Of a stretch of DNA of 44,743 nt, positions 9,166 through 17,141 are shown in pieces. The position numbers and the translations under genes are program-made. Location: contig JAEFCZ010000007.1 in assembly GCA_016125975.1 (NCBI GenBank), positions 1 to 44,743 on the forward strand. Direction: 5' to 3'. How positions within the stretch are numbered: position 1 is the stretch's first letter; the number at the start of each line of letters is the position of its first letter. Origin of the DNA: Candidatus Nitrosopumilus sp. GTDB lineage: Archaea; Thermoproteota; Nitrososphaeria; Nitrososphaerales; Nitrosopumilaceae. The notes below the pieces were generated by a model. That model saw only the letters and a program-made list of their open reading frames with translations, was not told the origin of the DNA and searched no databases.

Positions 9166-9702
9166 ATGCCAATAGATGAGAAATTTGTTGAAAATCTAGA
9201 AATTGTTGGAAAGACAAGCCACAGTGACGGTGAAAATAAACACTTCATCTGGGGTAAAGGCAGAACTGATGGTGAGGCATTTTCAAATGATGATGTCAAA
9301 GCAGCATATGAAGCAAGAGGTGAAGAACAAGTCCCTCTTGGAATTCACGGTACAACTGTAGCAGTTGACTGGGACTCTTGTGTTGCAGCAGGTTCTTGTA
9401 TGAGTGTCTGTCCTGTCCAAACATTCCAGTGGTATAGAACTGAAAAAGATATCCCAGCAGCAGAATGCTTGGATGCAACTTTTGACGGAACTGGTTTGAC
9501 TGAACAAGATGAACGTCTAGATTATACAGATAAATCACAACCAATCAGAGAACATGATTGTACACAATGTATGGCTTGCCAAGAAGCATGCCCAACACAC
9601 GCAATCTTGATTGAACCATCTTACCAAGAGTATCACGAAAAAGCTGATGGCTCTTATGTAAAAATGGAATCAAGCTCTGTAAATCCACACGCACACGATT
9701 AA
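9166..9702 (+). CDS. Zinc-type dicluster ferredoxin, paralogue 2
   Basis: 178 residues, a tandem paralogue of the preceding gene. Cluster motifs are CVAAGSCMSVCP and CTQCMACQEACP. The Asp that sits in the first motif of paralogue 1 (CVADGAC) is Ala here, so the first cluster cannot use that residue as a ligand. The C-terminus is extended by about 15 residues ending NPHAHD, His-rich. DNA identity with paralogue 1 is very high over 9291-9388. Own promoter and terminator. Likely an electron carrier with a shifted potential or partner. Confidence 0.9.
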   Translation: MPIDEKFVENLEIVGKTSHSDGENKHFIWGKGRTDGEAFSNDDVKAAYEARGEEQVPLGIHGTTVAVDWDSCVAAGSCMSVCPVQTFQWYRTEKDIPAAECLDATFDGTGLTEQDERLDYTDKSQPIREHDCTQCMACQEACPTHAILIEPSYQEYHEKADGSYVKMESSSVNPHAHD

Positions 9703-9705
9703 AGA

Positions 9706-9730
9706 ATTTTTTTCTTTTTTCTTATTTTTA
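9706..9730 (+). terminator. Poly-T terminator after ferredoxin 2
   Basis: Two runs of T separated by single Cs (ATTTTTTTCTTTTTTCTTATTTTT) begin a few bases past the stop, the usual archaeal oligo-T termination signal without a hairpin. Confidence 0.55.
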
Positions 9731-9783
9731 CAAATTCAATTCTATCCTCAACAAATTTTAATGTCTATAATCCATAATTTTTT

Positions 9784-9867
9784 GCAGAGGTCGCCTAGCT
9801 CGGTAGGGCGCGGGCCTTGAGAGCCTGTGTGCGCAAGCATACGGGGGTTCAAATCCCTCTCTCTGCG
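9784..9867 (+). tRNA. tRNA-Ser (anticodon TGA)
   Basis: 84 bases. The acceptor GCAGAGG pairs with TCTCTGC (one G-T), and the discriminator is G at 9867. The anticodon stem CGGGC/GCCTG encloses loop CTTGAGA, placing TGA at 9818-9820. A long variable arm (TGTGC-GCAA-GCATA) identifies a class II tRNA, and the T arm is GGGGG-TTCAAAT-CCCTC. CCA is not encoded. An integrase remnant lies just downstream, and the last bases of this tRNA recur at 17131-17141, so it may be the attachment site of an integrated element. Confidence 0.93.
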
Positions 9868-9869
9868 TT
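9859..9869 (+). repeat. Candidate attL: 3' end of tRNA-Ser
   Basis: CTCTCTGCGTT covers the last acceptor-strand bases, the discriminator and two flanking bases. It is repeated exactly at 17131-17141. Confidence 0.4.
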
Positions 9870-10025
9870 AGTCTTCTTTATGATATCCCACAATGAACAA
9901 AATTTGACATGTTTAAATCAGAATCAATCTCTGATAGATATGACAAAAAATAATCAAACAAAAAACCTCAGTATCAGACGCCAGATAACTGAGAAAGATT
10001 GGAACGAAATTGGATGTGTATTCGC

Positions 10026-10163
10026 ATGAAAAATGAGATAGATGTTGAATTTGATTTAGATGAACAATTCACTCTCTGGGAAATGCGAGAATTAATTGAG
10101 AAAAACTACAACATTTACGCCACTGAAGAAGGAATAAAAGTTCCAATACAGGGAATCGTCTAA
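10026..10163 (+). CDS. Possible 45-aa protein upstream of integrase
   Basis: Frame MKNEIDVEFDLDEQFTLWEM, then RELIEKNYNIYATEEGIK, ending PIQGIV. Acidic and helical with a clean stop, and located between the tRNA and the integrase remnant. No family recognised. A longer overlapping frame that starts inside the tRNA is not believed. Confidence 0.35.
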   Translation: MKNEIDVEFDLDEQFTLWEMRELIEKNYNIYATEEGIKVPIQGIV

Positions 10164-10225
10164 TTTGATTTCGAAGCTAGAACAAAAGTAATCCGATTGA
10201 AACCTGTGGAAATAGAAAAAACTAC

Positions 10226-11480
10226 ATGACAAAACCTCTAAAGATAGACATCCATAACCAAAAGAAAAAGGTTGAAAACATAAAGAGAAATTTATACAAA
10301 AAATTCTCTAAAGAAAATGCTGATGTAGCTTGCAAATTTCTTGACCGCCTGAGACTTGAGAACAAGTCTCATGGTCGGATTGCAAACTATGGTGACTGCA
10401 TACGAAGAATTCTGGAGATTAAAGATGACATAAAAATCCAAGAATGGTCAAGATCAGAAATTGAGCATATTTACAAAGTGCTTGCAGCTCTGATTATGAG
10501 AACTCTGTGAAAAAGGATACCCTTTCTGCACTAAAGCGATTGTACCATTATTCGGTACATGATGAGATTGCAGACAAGTCAAAAGGAAAAGAATATGATC
10601 CTGTAGTATCTTGGATTACTCCTGGCTCCTTTGTAGATAAATACGAAAAGATACAGGCAAAGGATCTGCTCACCGATGATGAAACCTTGCGTCTGATTAG
10701 GGCAATAAAAGAAATTGGTGGAAGGTATGTCAAACGAAACATTGCATTGGTGTTTACAATGTTTGAAGGAGCATATCGCCCAGGTGAATTATTTAGAATA
10801 ACTATTGGTGGATTGGAAATTGAGGATGATTTTATCCGAATCCATACAACTGGCAAGACTGGACCAAAATCATTGATATTGGTTTCAAGCTTTGGACCAA
10901 TTCGGAACTGGCTTTCAGAACATCCATACAGTGATGATCCAAACGCATTCTTGTTTTATCACAACAACGATGATGGCTTGATTACATATCAGGCATTTTC
11001 AAATATGATAAAAAAAGCCCACAAAATTGCAGGACTAAAAAAACGAGTATGGGGATACTTGTTCAGACACACTGCACTTACTGAGTACGCAAAAAGATTG
11101 GAAATGTTGCAAAAATCTATGGAAACTGGTCCAAAGGGTCTAACATGCTTGCACACTATGAACATCTGGCAAATTCAGATCAGGAGGATGCAGTGTTAAA
11201 ACTACATAATCTCAAAAAAGACGAACCGCAGGAATCCATACTGTTTTCCAAAATCTGCACTTCTTGCAAATCCAGGAATACTAGTGATCAATCTTACTGC
11301 ATGAAATGTGGCAATGTGTTGTCAAAACAACTAGCAAAGATCAGGGAAGCAAGGAAAGAATCCAGAAATTCTGATGTAAAAAAACTGGAACAAAAAGTAT
11401 CTAGAAAAATCAACAATATAGAATCGCTTCTTGCCGAACAACAAAAACTGATACGGGAATTAGTAGATGAGAGAAAGTAA
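10226..11480 (+). pseudogene. Tyrosine integrase (XerC/D-like), two frameshifts
   Basis: Three overlapping frames make one integrase. Part 1 (from 10226) is the N-terminal SAM-like DNA-binding domain. Near 10490 the frame shifts so that D-Y-E-N-S-V joins KKDTLSALKRLYHYSVHDEI (10507 on). The catalytic core shows the first Arg in FEGAYRPGELFRI and the H-x-x-R-type box in YLFRHTALTEYAKRL. Near 11100 a lost G (TTGGGAAA to TTGGAAA) shifts the frame; the true continuation is GNVAKIYGNWSKGSNMLAHY with the nucleophilic Tyr. A C-terminal zinc ribbon (CTSCKSRNTSDQSYCMKCG) and a coiled coil end the protein. Both lesions must be repaired for activity. Confidence 0.85.
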
Positions 11481-11541
11481 TGAGATGAATAAATAAAACA
11501 GAAACACTTAGAATTTATTTTATTGATATAATTCTATTTTT

Positions 11542-11637
11542 TCATTTCTTTAGGATTTTCTTGATGGATTTTATCTCTTTTTCTATTGCCTTTTGATTCT
11601 GTTGAATTTTTTCTTGTATTGTATATTGATTATTCAT
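11542..11637 (-). CDS. Possible 31-aa coiled-coil micro-protein
   Basis: MNNQYTIQEKIQQNQKAIEK then EIKSIKKILKK and a stop. It starts 8 bases after the stop of the 314-aa unknown gene on the same strand, as in an operon. Strong helical, coiled-coil composition. Function unknown. Confidence 0.4.
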   Translation of the reverse strand: MNNQYTIQEKIQQNQKAIEKEIKSIKKILKK

Positions 11638-11644
11638 AATTTTA

Positions 11645-12589
11645 TTATGGTAAATTAGAATTAAACTGATCAAAAACAGATTTTGCTTTTGTACATGATG
11701 ACACTTCTATTTTGCATCCTACTATATTGAGAATATGAATTTCATTATAGTATTTATAACGCCGTTTCTTTCCGTTCTTTAATTTTTTGTAACCATAAGC
11801 TAATTTTAGTTTGATTTGAATTCCACATTTTTGGCATCTTGAAATATTGCTAACTTTTTTAGTTCGCAATGCTAACTTTTCTGGTTCGCATGATTTCAAG
11901 CCTTGTTTCCATTCTTTGTATCCTTTGATGTAATGTTTCTGATATGTTGTATAAGAAATATTTTCATCTTCAGACTTTTGATGAATCTGTAAATGATGTT
12001 GTCTGTGACTCTTTTCATTAAATTTACCGTGTTTCATACATGATAATTTCTTTAGTCCTGCAAATAATTCTCTGTAACTTCCACGTTTTGTTCCTGATTT
12101 AATTCCGTTTTTACTGTGCCTGGGATTGTTATGCAGTTGTATTGCATCTGCTTTTATGTTGATACCATAACATGGATTTTTGAAACAAAATTCTACAATT
12201 GTTTTCTTTATGATATTGTCAAGTGAAAAATATCTAATCTTATTTTCTATTCTGTTCCCAACTTTTCTACTAACCTTTATTTCCTCTATTCCTTCTCCTG
12301 CATTCTTTTTACCATTCACAAATGACATGATATCTTTTTTTATTTCATCTTCTAAAATCATATTCAGATTCTGGAATTGACTATTTGATTTTATGAAAAA
12401 TTTCAATCTCTCTAATGCATAATTCACATATTTGTTTCCAGGTATTTTCACTGCATGATTTTTGGTATATCTTTTAAGATCTGGATTGGCTGTTTCATTA
12501 ACATCTGTTCCAAGTATGATGATGCTGAATTGAAAAAAATAAGCAAGGTCAAGGAACAGGTCCATGACTTTGCAAGCTGGGAATAGCAA
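11645..12589 (-). CDS. Unknown basic protein with C-terminal Cys pairs
   Basis: Up to 314 residues, very rich in Lys, Asn and His. The visible motif is a CQKCG pair near residue 245 followed about 40 residues later by C-x5-C (GCKIEVSSC), possibly a zinc finger. The N-terminal ~35 residues overlap the end of the actin-like pseudogene and a coding-like fragment on the other strand, so the true start may be later or the gene may be an insertion that fused to foreign sequence. No transposase catalytic motif can be placed. Lies within the candidate element; function unknown. Confidence 0.5.
   Translation of the reverse strand: MLFPACKVMDLFLDLAYFFQFSIIILGTDVNETANPDLKRYTKNHAVKIPGNKYVNYALERLKFFIKSNSQFQNLNMILEDEIKKDIMSFVNGKKNAGEGIEEIKVSRKVGNRIENKIRYFSLDNIIKKTIVEFCFKNPCYGINIKADAIQLHNNPRHSKNGIKSGTKRGSYRELFAGLKKLSCMKHGKFNEKSHRQHHLQIHQKSEDENISYTTYQKHYIKGYKEWKQGLKSCEPEKLALRTKKVSNISRCQKCGIQIKLKLAYGYKKLKNGKKRRYKYYNEIHILNIVGCKIEVSSCTKAKSVFDQFNSNLP
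12487..12586 (+). pseudogene. Coding-like C-terminal fragment on plus strand
   Basis: Reading the plus strand gives SKYDDAELKKISKVKEQVHD then FASWE and TAG (12584-12586). It has the composition of a real coiled-coil C-terminus and ends just where the actin-like gene (minus) should end, so the two may have been convergent neighbours. Its 5' part is missing; sequence to the left belongs to the 314-aa gene. May be the stump of a gene cut by an insertion. Tentative. Confidence 0.3.
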
Positions 12590-13391
12590 TCATAGAATAT
12601 TCCAACATGCCTAACGCATTTGCAAACACTGGTTTTTCTACTGTTTGTAGTTTGATTTGGCATTTCTTTTCTAGTACCTGTAACATTTTTGGTAACAGTA
12701 CTCCGCCACCAGATACAATTACGTCATATTCTTTTTTGCCTGTAAGATCTGCTCTAAATGATGCAAGGCTTTCTGATATAATGTCAGCCAGCATCTCAAC
12801 TTTTTGGTTCTGTTTTTGCCTTGTCTTGATGCAGATAATCGAGTTCCATCCCATCCATGTATACAAAATCACAAGCTTGCGGTATGGATCTTCCTATTGT
12901 TGGCTTCATGTTATCAAATACAACAAGCTCTGTTGTCCCTTGTCCAATTGCTAATACAATACCGTCTTGTTTTCTAGCTGAGATCAAAGTTCCTATGGCT
13001 TGTGGAACAACAACGACTTTCTTGCAGCCTGTTATTTTTTCAACAAACTCATTGAACTTTCCAGCTTGGTTTGCTGCATGATATGGTAACCCAATTACAA
13101 TAATTGTGTTTGTGGCATCTTCTATTCCAAGCTGTGTAATTGCTTCATTTACAACAGAGATGAATGCTTTTTTGTTTGAGGGAACACCTTCTCTTAAGGT
13201 CTCATCACTACGGATTTTGGATATTCTGATATCTTGACTGCGTCAATACCTGTACCTTCAATTCGTTCCTTTTGATCTTCCCATTCTCCAGCTTCTCTGT
13301 ATGCATAGAGTGCTGGAAATTGTACTTTTTTTATATCAGAGCAGGCCTTTACAAAACCTGTTCCGATATCTAGAGAAATTACTTTTGTCAT
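12549..13391 (-). pseudogene. Actin-like ATPase (ParM/Ta0583-like), two frameshifts
   Basis: The start MTKVISLDIGTGFVKACSDI is an actin-fold phosphate-1 loop (D-x-G-x-x-x-K). The frame breaks at 13215-13218, where a TTTT run (AAAA in the coding sense) lacks one base, then continues RSDETLREGVPSNKKAF, IIVIGLPYHAANQAG and the phosphate-2 loop LAIGQGTTELVVFD. A second shift at 12801-12805 (TTTTT with one extra base) restores the original frame: VEMLADIISESLASFRADLT and the adenosine motif IVSGGGVLLP. Such proteins segregate plasmids by polymerising. The two opposite shifts leave about 135 residues in the wrong frame, so it is inactive as read. Confidence 0.8.
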
Positions 13392-13441
13392 GGTTCTATA
13401 AGTCTGGTTTTAATTTAAAGTAGAAACAGCATATTCTTTAT

Positions 13442-13461
13442 AAGTAAGAAATTTCTTACTT
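13442..13461 (+). promoter_or_regulatory. 20-bp palindromic operator of the toxin-antitoxin pair
   Basis: AAGTAAGAAATTTCTTACTT is a perfect 20-bp palindrome that begins at the end of a TTTATAAG TATA-like box (13437-13444) and ends five bases before the antitoxin ATG. Position and symmetry fit autorepression by the AbrB-type antitoxin dimer. Confidence 0.7.
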
Positions 13462-13466
13462 TATGT

Positions 13467-13733
13467 ATGACTGAATCAACTTTGAAGACTGTCAGCGTAT
13501 CTGAAAAAGGACAGATTGCAATCCCTACAGAAATCCAGAAACTATTGGGAATAAAAAAAGGAGACAGGCTGGTACTTACCACTAAAGACGAGAAACTCTT
13601 GATTCAAAAGGCAGCAAACCTGGAAAAACATATGGAAGATGATTTTAGTGATCTTTTAATCCATTCTGAGTCTACATTGAAAAAACTCTGGTTAAACAAA
13701 GAAGATGACATTTGGGATAAATACATGCAATGA
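13467..13733 (+). CDS. AbrB/SpoVT-type antitoxin
   Basis: 88 residues. The N-terminal ~45 residues TVSVSEKGQIAIPTEIQKLL GIKKGDRL are a swapped-hairpin AbrB DNA-binding domain (V-S-x-K-G-Q-I-x-I-P). The C-terminal part is charged and helical, suited to wrapping the toxin. It overlaps the next gene by four bases (ATGA), so the two are translationally coupled. It should repress its own promoter through the palindrome at 13442-13461. Intact, unlike most neighbouring genes. Confidence 0.88.
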   Translation: MTESTLKTVSVSEKGQIAIPTEIQKLLGIKKGDRLVLTTKDEKLLIQKAANLEKHMEDDFSDLLIHSESTLKKLWLNKEDDIWDKYMQ

Positions 13734-14065
13734 CTGTGCAACGGGACATTGTTTTGCTGCCATTTCCATTCTCTGATCTAAAGCAATCCAAAGTAAGACC
13801 TGTAATTGTTTTGTCAAATGACAAATACAACAAAAAATACAGTGACATAGTAGTTGTACCGTTAACGTCCAATCTTCAAAAGACTGACTATGACATGTTG
13901 ATCACAAACAAGAATTTGGAGAAAGGAAATCTTATTGCAGACAGCAGAGTCAAAGTTGACAGGATTTTTAGTGTGGAGAAAAAACTCATTAAAATGAATA
14001 TTGGAAAGATAGACAAACAAACATTCTCTAAGATCAGGACACTTTTTTCCAGTCTTGTTAGCTGA
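13730..14065 (+). CDS. MazF/PemK-like toxin
   Basis: 111 residues with the MazF/PemK fold pattern: RDIVLLPFPFSDLKQSKVRP at the start (the R-G-D-I-x-x-x-x-F-x-P strand and K-x-R-P active-site Arg), then VIVLSNDKYN, VVVPLTSN, and the late strand DSRVKVDRIF. Family members are mRNA endoribonucleases inhibited by the AbrB/MazE-type partner encoded just upstream. Its 3' end overlaps the convergent 206-aa gene by eight bases. Target sequence unknown. Confidence 0.88.
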   Translation: MTVQRDIVLLPFPFSDLKQSKVRPVIVLSNDKYNKKYSDIVVVPLTSNLQKTDYDMLITNKNLEKGNLIADSRVKVDRIFSVEKKLIKMNIGKIDKQTFSKIRTLFSSLVS

Positions 14066-14678
14066 TAACAAACGTCTTTACTTTGTATTTTATCTCATGT
14101 TCATCAATCATTTCTTTTATCTCGTTTATCTTTTTGTTTTTCGACCATACGTGGCACTCTGCAAATCCTAACTCCTTCCACTTTGTCATGTTGAGCAATA
14201 CGTGGTTGAAATGGCTTACAACCTCGTTGTGTGATTCTATTTCCACTGAAATTGCAGATTTTTCTTCATAGTTGTAAGCTACAAGATCCGTTCTGTACTT
14301 TCCCTTTTGTATGTCCTGGTTTGCAACGGCAATGAAATATCCAAGTTCTCTGTAGTGTTTTATTGCTTTTTGTGTAACATATGATATGTCTTCTGCTGTC
14401 CCAATCTGTGAGCAATCAATATCAAAATAGTCTTTTTCTGCCTTGTCTGTTGTCTTAAACTTTGTAATGAGTACGGTTCCCTGTTTTATTCTGTCAGTTA
14501 CTTCTAACAATTCCTTATTTTTCATGTCATACAAAATACATGAGATGACATCACGGTGCTCCAAAAACTTGCATTCTTTTATCACTGCCATTAATGTCAA
14601 TGGCTTGTCACTGTTATGAAATGCATTTAGAATCTGCCATTCTATTTTGCTTCTATGTTCTACTCCTAACTGTGACAT
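14058..14678 (-). CDS. Winged-helix plus PD-(D/E)XK nuclease-like protein
   Basis: 206 residues. The first ~75 residues (KIEWQILNAFHNSDKPLTLM through ISCILYDMKNKELLEV) look like a winged helix. The C-terminal part has YRTDLVAYNYEEKSAISVEI followed by ES-H: a D then E-x-E spacing resembling the PD-(D/E)XK core, with a later HVWSKNK strand. It could be a nuclease or a DNA-binding protein of the element. Convergent with, and overlapping, the toxin gene. Substrate unknown. Confidence 0.55.
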   Translation of the reverse strand: MSQLGVEHRSKIEWQILNAFHNSDKPLTLMAVIKECKFLEHRDVISCILYDMKNKELLEVTDRIKQGTVLITKFKTTDKAEKDYFDIDCSQIGTAEDISYVTQKAIKHYRELGYFIAVANQDIQKGKYRTDLVAYNYEEKSAISVEIESHNEVVSHFNHVLLNMTKWKELGFAECHVWSKNKKINEIKEMIDEHEIKYKVKTFVIS

Positions 14679-14795
14679 CCATTTTGTCTTTTCTTGCTCC
14701 TCTTTGATGATTCATTGTACATGAAAGTCGAATGGAGATACTAATCTCTCTTTTTTTCTTTTTAATGCTTATATTTTTAAAAATCAAAAAACATC

Positions 14796-15107
14796 ATGAC
14801 TACAAAAATTATGTTACTTGGCACAGTCTTGGCTGTATCTGCACTGTCTTTACCATTTATCATAACAGAATTTTCACCTAAACCAGACTTGCCACCAATT
14901 CTCAATCATGATCTAATTGATGAAGCAGTAAAGCTTGGATGTAATGAACCATCTCTTAACCATCTAATTCAATACTCTAATTTATTACATGATTCCTTTG
15001 ATGGAAATTACATTATTGCTACAATAGGACTACCAGATGGTTTATCTCAAAATGAATTAGATGAATGTGTACAAATTATACTTGAAAAACATGATTCCTT
15101 AGACTAA
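14796..15107 (+). CDS. Small exported or membrane-anchored protein
   Basis: 103 residues. MTTKIMLLGTVLAVSALSLP followed by FIITEF forms a signal peptide or N-terminal anchor. The rest is acidic, with two Cys (LGCNEP and DECVQI) that may form a disulfide outside the cell. A TATA-like TTATATTTTTAAAA (14768-14781) precedes the ATG. No family recognised. Confidence 0.6.
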   Translation: MTTKIMLLGTVLAVSALSLPFIITEFSPKPDLPPILNHDLIDEAVKLGCNEPSLNHLIQYSNLLHDSFDGNYIIATIGLPDGLSQNELDECVQIILEKHDSLD

Positions 15108-15477
15108 CTTATGTCCCACTATCACAACACGCCCTTATTCAACATAATTTTCAATGTCCCGACCCAAAAAACAGGCATAATTATGTCCCACTGATACACC
15201 ACGACCATTTCAAGATTCTAATCATATGAAATTTTAAGGTTTTTAGGGTTTTTAGATCCAATAAACAGAAAAAACAACCTGATATTAAGGACACATGATA
15301 CAACTATATGCAGAATCACACTTGCAAGAAAAAAAATGAACAATAAGTTTAACCAAAACCTTACATCTGTTTGTGATTTTGCAGGATGACACTCACCATA
15401 TAGGTAGTATCTATGTAGATAGTATGCGATCGAGTAGTACCCATATACGGAGCGCGGCTTAATAGATCCTTCCAACA
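15108..15477. other. Non-coding stretch with repeated ATGTCCCACT motifs
   Basis: No convincing gene. TTATGTCCCACT begins two imperfect direct repeats at 15109-15134 and 15181-15206 (both continuing with A/C-rich ...ACACCACG-like sequence), and AATGTCCCG lies between them at 15151-15159. GTCCCACT occurs again at 16928-16935. A TATCTA-TG-TAGATA inverted repeat sits near 15408-15421. Could be iteron-like sites or regulatory repeats of the element. Confidence 0.35.
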
Positions 15478-16179
15478 TTGGAAATGACAATGACTAACAA
15501 AAACAACAAAATGACTTCAAAACTTTTAGCAATTCCAGTCATGGCAGTTTTACTGACTATGACAATAGCTACAGTTGCACCAGATGCATTTGCACATTCA
15601 TGTAATGTTTCAGGTCAGCACTGCTATGCCAACTATAAGAAAGATGTTGACAATAGAGGTGGCTATGGTACAATTGATATAAATTCAGGCAATTCAGTAG
15701 AAACTGGCGGTGCAATAGTAAATGCAGTTTGGATAAAATTCAGTAATAATGAATGGATTGAAGGGGGCTGACAAAAAGGCAGTCCTATGAGTCCATGCAG
15801 TGATACTGATGCTAATTTCTATTGGTATGAAACTGTTGGAAATACCAGTTCACAATGTATTGGAGATGTTAATGGATCAACTGTATTTGTAAAAATTACA
15901 GATAGTGATACTAACGACACTTACAAATTCTATGTGGATGGTGTTTATGAAGGAGCAGTTACTGATACAAGAGATGCAAAAGATATGCATGTTGGTGGTG
16001 AATCCACAGATGAGGATAATTCCTTAGATGGTGGTGAAGTTACCGGAATTGTATACTATGGCACAAATGGAACACCATATTGGTGGGGTTCTTCTAACCT
16101 AAGCTACTCTAATCACTTGCATAACTATGACTACGATGATTCATCTCCATACAACGACTTTCAATACTGGGGGCCATAA
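15478..16179 (+). pseudogene. Secreted protein interrupted by in-frame TGA
   Basis: One frame of 234 codons broken only by TGA at 15769-15771 (EGG-stop-QKGSP). A TGG to TGA change is the simplest explanation. The N-terminus has a signal peptide (LLAIPVMAVLLTMTIATVAP then DAFAHS). Four Cys and many Asp, Asn, Tyr and Trp follow, as in extracellular beta proteins. The second half could restart at ATG 15787 but would then lack export signals. Two bases separate its stop from the TTG start of the next gene. Function unknown. Confidence 0.65.
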
Positions 16180-16181
16180 TC

Positions 16182-16868
16182 TTGAATAAAAAACAATATT
16201 CAATTATCTTTGGATTATCCCTAGCGATTGCAGCCGTTTCCATCGTATCAATGCAAAACACACAGTCTGAAGTATTAGCTATAGGATTGATTTATCCAAG
16301 TGAATCTGCTAGACCTACACCCCCATCTATTACTTTAGGAGAACATGGAGCAATTAGCTCAAAAACTCCTCAAAGTTTAGAATTCTCTGATATTAGGATG
16401 AATGGTAAGGAAATTTCATATCTTGAATCAAGAGAAAGTGGTACCACTACATATCAATACTTTGGTACTGATTTCCCAATAAATTCAAAAACAAAACTGA
16501 CTGAATTTATGGAATCTGGTGGTATTGTCGTAGAAACTAGAGAATTACGAAATCCTGAAGTATCTTATACAACACTTGCAAACGCACCTGACACTAAAAA
16601 TGAGTGGTTTGTAGCTAACGGTATTCTTGCTTTTGGTTATGAGGCACATGCAGGAATAGTTCCAACAACTTTGAATCTCTATACAGATGATGGCAAAGTT
16701 GTTAGTGTTTGGGCTTATGCAACAGTAGAGGATACTATCAAAATTGCAGACAAGTTAGGACTAACAAGTGGATTAATTGATCTAAATGATTACGTTGATC
16801 CAAAATGGACAGATGGACCTGAAATTGATACTAGAGAAGCAGTACCAATTCCAGAACCAGAATCCTAA
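16182..16868 (+). CDS. Secreted protein with TTG start
   Basis: 228 residues starting at TTG two bases after the preceding stop, so it is probably co-transcribed with the interrupted secreted gene. MNKKQYSIIFGLSLAIAAVS then IVSMQ gives a signal peptide. The mature part is soluble and mixed alpha/beta, ending in an acidic Pro-rich tail (AVPIPEPES). No family recognised. Likely a partner of the upstream secreted protein. Confidence 0.65.
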   Translation: MNKKQYSIIFGLSLAIAAVSIVSMQNTQSEVLAIGLIYPSESARPTPPSITLGEHGAISSKTPQSLEFSDIRMNGKEISYLESRESGTTTYQYFGTDFPINSKTKLTEFMESGGIVVETRELRNPEVSYTTLANAPDTKNEWFVANGILAFGYEAHAGIVPTTLNLYTDDGKVVSVWAYATVEDTIKIADKLGLTSGLIDLNDYVDPKWTDGPEIDTREAVPIPEPES

Positions 16869-16891
16869 TTTTTTTCTTTTTTTATTATAAA
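16865..16891 (+). terminator. T-run terminator shared with the protease gene end
   Basis: CTAATTTTTTTCTTTTTTT followed by ATTATAAAAA begins at the stop codon. Nearly the same sequence spans the stop of the secreted protease at 43777-43803. Archaeal oligo-T termination signal. Confidence 0.5.
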
Positions 16892-17130
16892 AATAAAAAT
16901 TGTTTTATCCCTACATGTAGAATGGAAGTCCCACTTATTGCACTATATTTCATGAGAGGATATGATGTATAAACTCATTTACAGTGTTGAAATTTTAGTT
17001 TAATACTTTCTTAAGGAGGATTTTTTAATGGATTAAGATCCACATGTTCAATTCCCTAAGTACATCTAATTTTTGTGTCTAAATTAGCACATTTTCTATT
17101 CATTGTGCTTTGCCAAAATGCTTTTATGCA
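16892..17130. other. Intergenic stretch without a gene
   Basis: No supported gene. It holds a strong Shine-Dalgarno-like TTAAGGAGGA (17012-17021) seven bases before ATG GAT TAA, a two-codon frame, which may be the remnant of a gene start near the right end of the candidate element. Confidence 0.3.
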
Positions 17131-17141
17131 CTCTCTGCGTT
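17131..17141 (+). repeat. Candidate attR: copy of tRNA-Ser 3' end
   Basis: CTCTCTGCGTT repeats 9859-9869 exactly and in the same orientation, ending one base before the rfcS stop codon. Short, so tentative. Confidence 0.35.

Larger units (their letters stand above)
9784..17141. mobile_element. Candidate decayed plasmid-like integrated element
   Basis: The segment starts at tRNA-Ser and ends at an 11-bp direct repeat of its 3' end (CTCTCTGCGTT, 9859-9869 and 17131-17141) that touches the rfcS stop. Contents fit an integrated plasmid: tyrosine integrase remnant beside the tRNA, actin/ParM-like ATPase remnant, toxin-antitoxin pair, nuclease-like protein, unknown proteins and secreted cargo. Five lesions (four frameshifts, one stop) mark decay. 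The repeat is short, so the right boundary is tentative. Confidence 0.5.

Noticed and set aside
9817-10029. Frame starting inside tRNA-Ser
   Set aside because: Its first part lies in the tRNA, composition is poor, and a better small frame starts at 10026.
11645-12589. Insertion sequence transposase
   Set aside because: Zinc-finger-like Cys pairs are present, but no DDE, serine or HUH catalytic pattern or terminal inverted repeats could be identified, so it is left as unknown.
12857-13081. Plus-strand frames over the actin-like gene
   Set aside because: Antisense of well-recognised actin-fold motifs; shadows only.
15218-15490. Minus-strand 90-codon frame with a hydrophobic stretch
   Set aside because: It overlaps the start of the secreted gene, has no clear promoter, and its N-terminus is antisense to the secreted gene leader. 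Hydrophobicity may come from AT-rich sequence.
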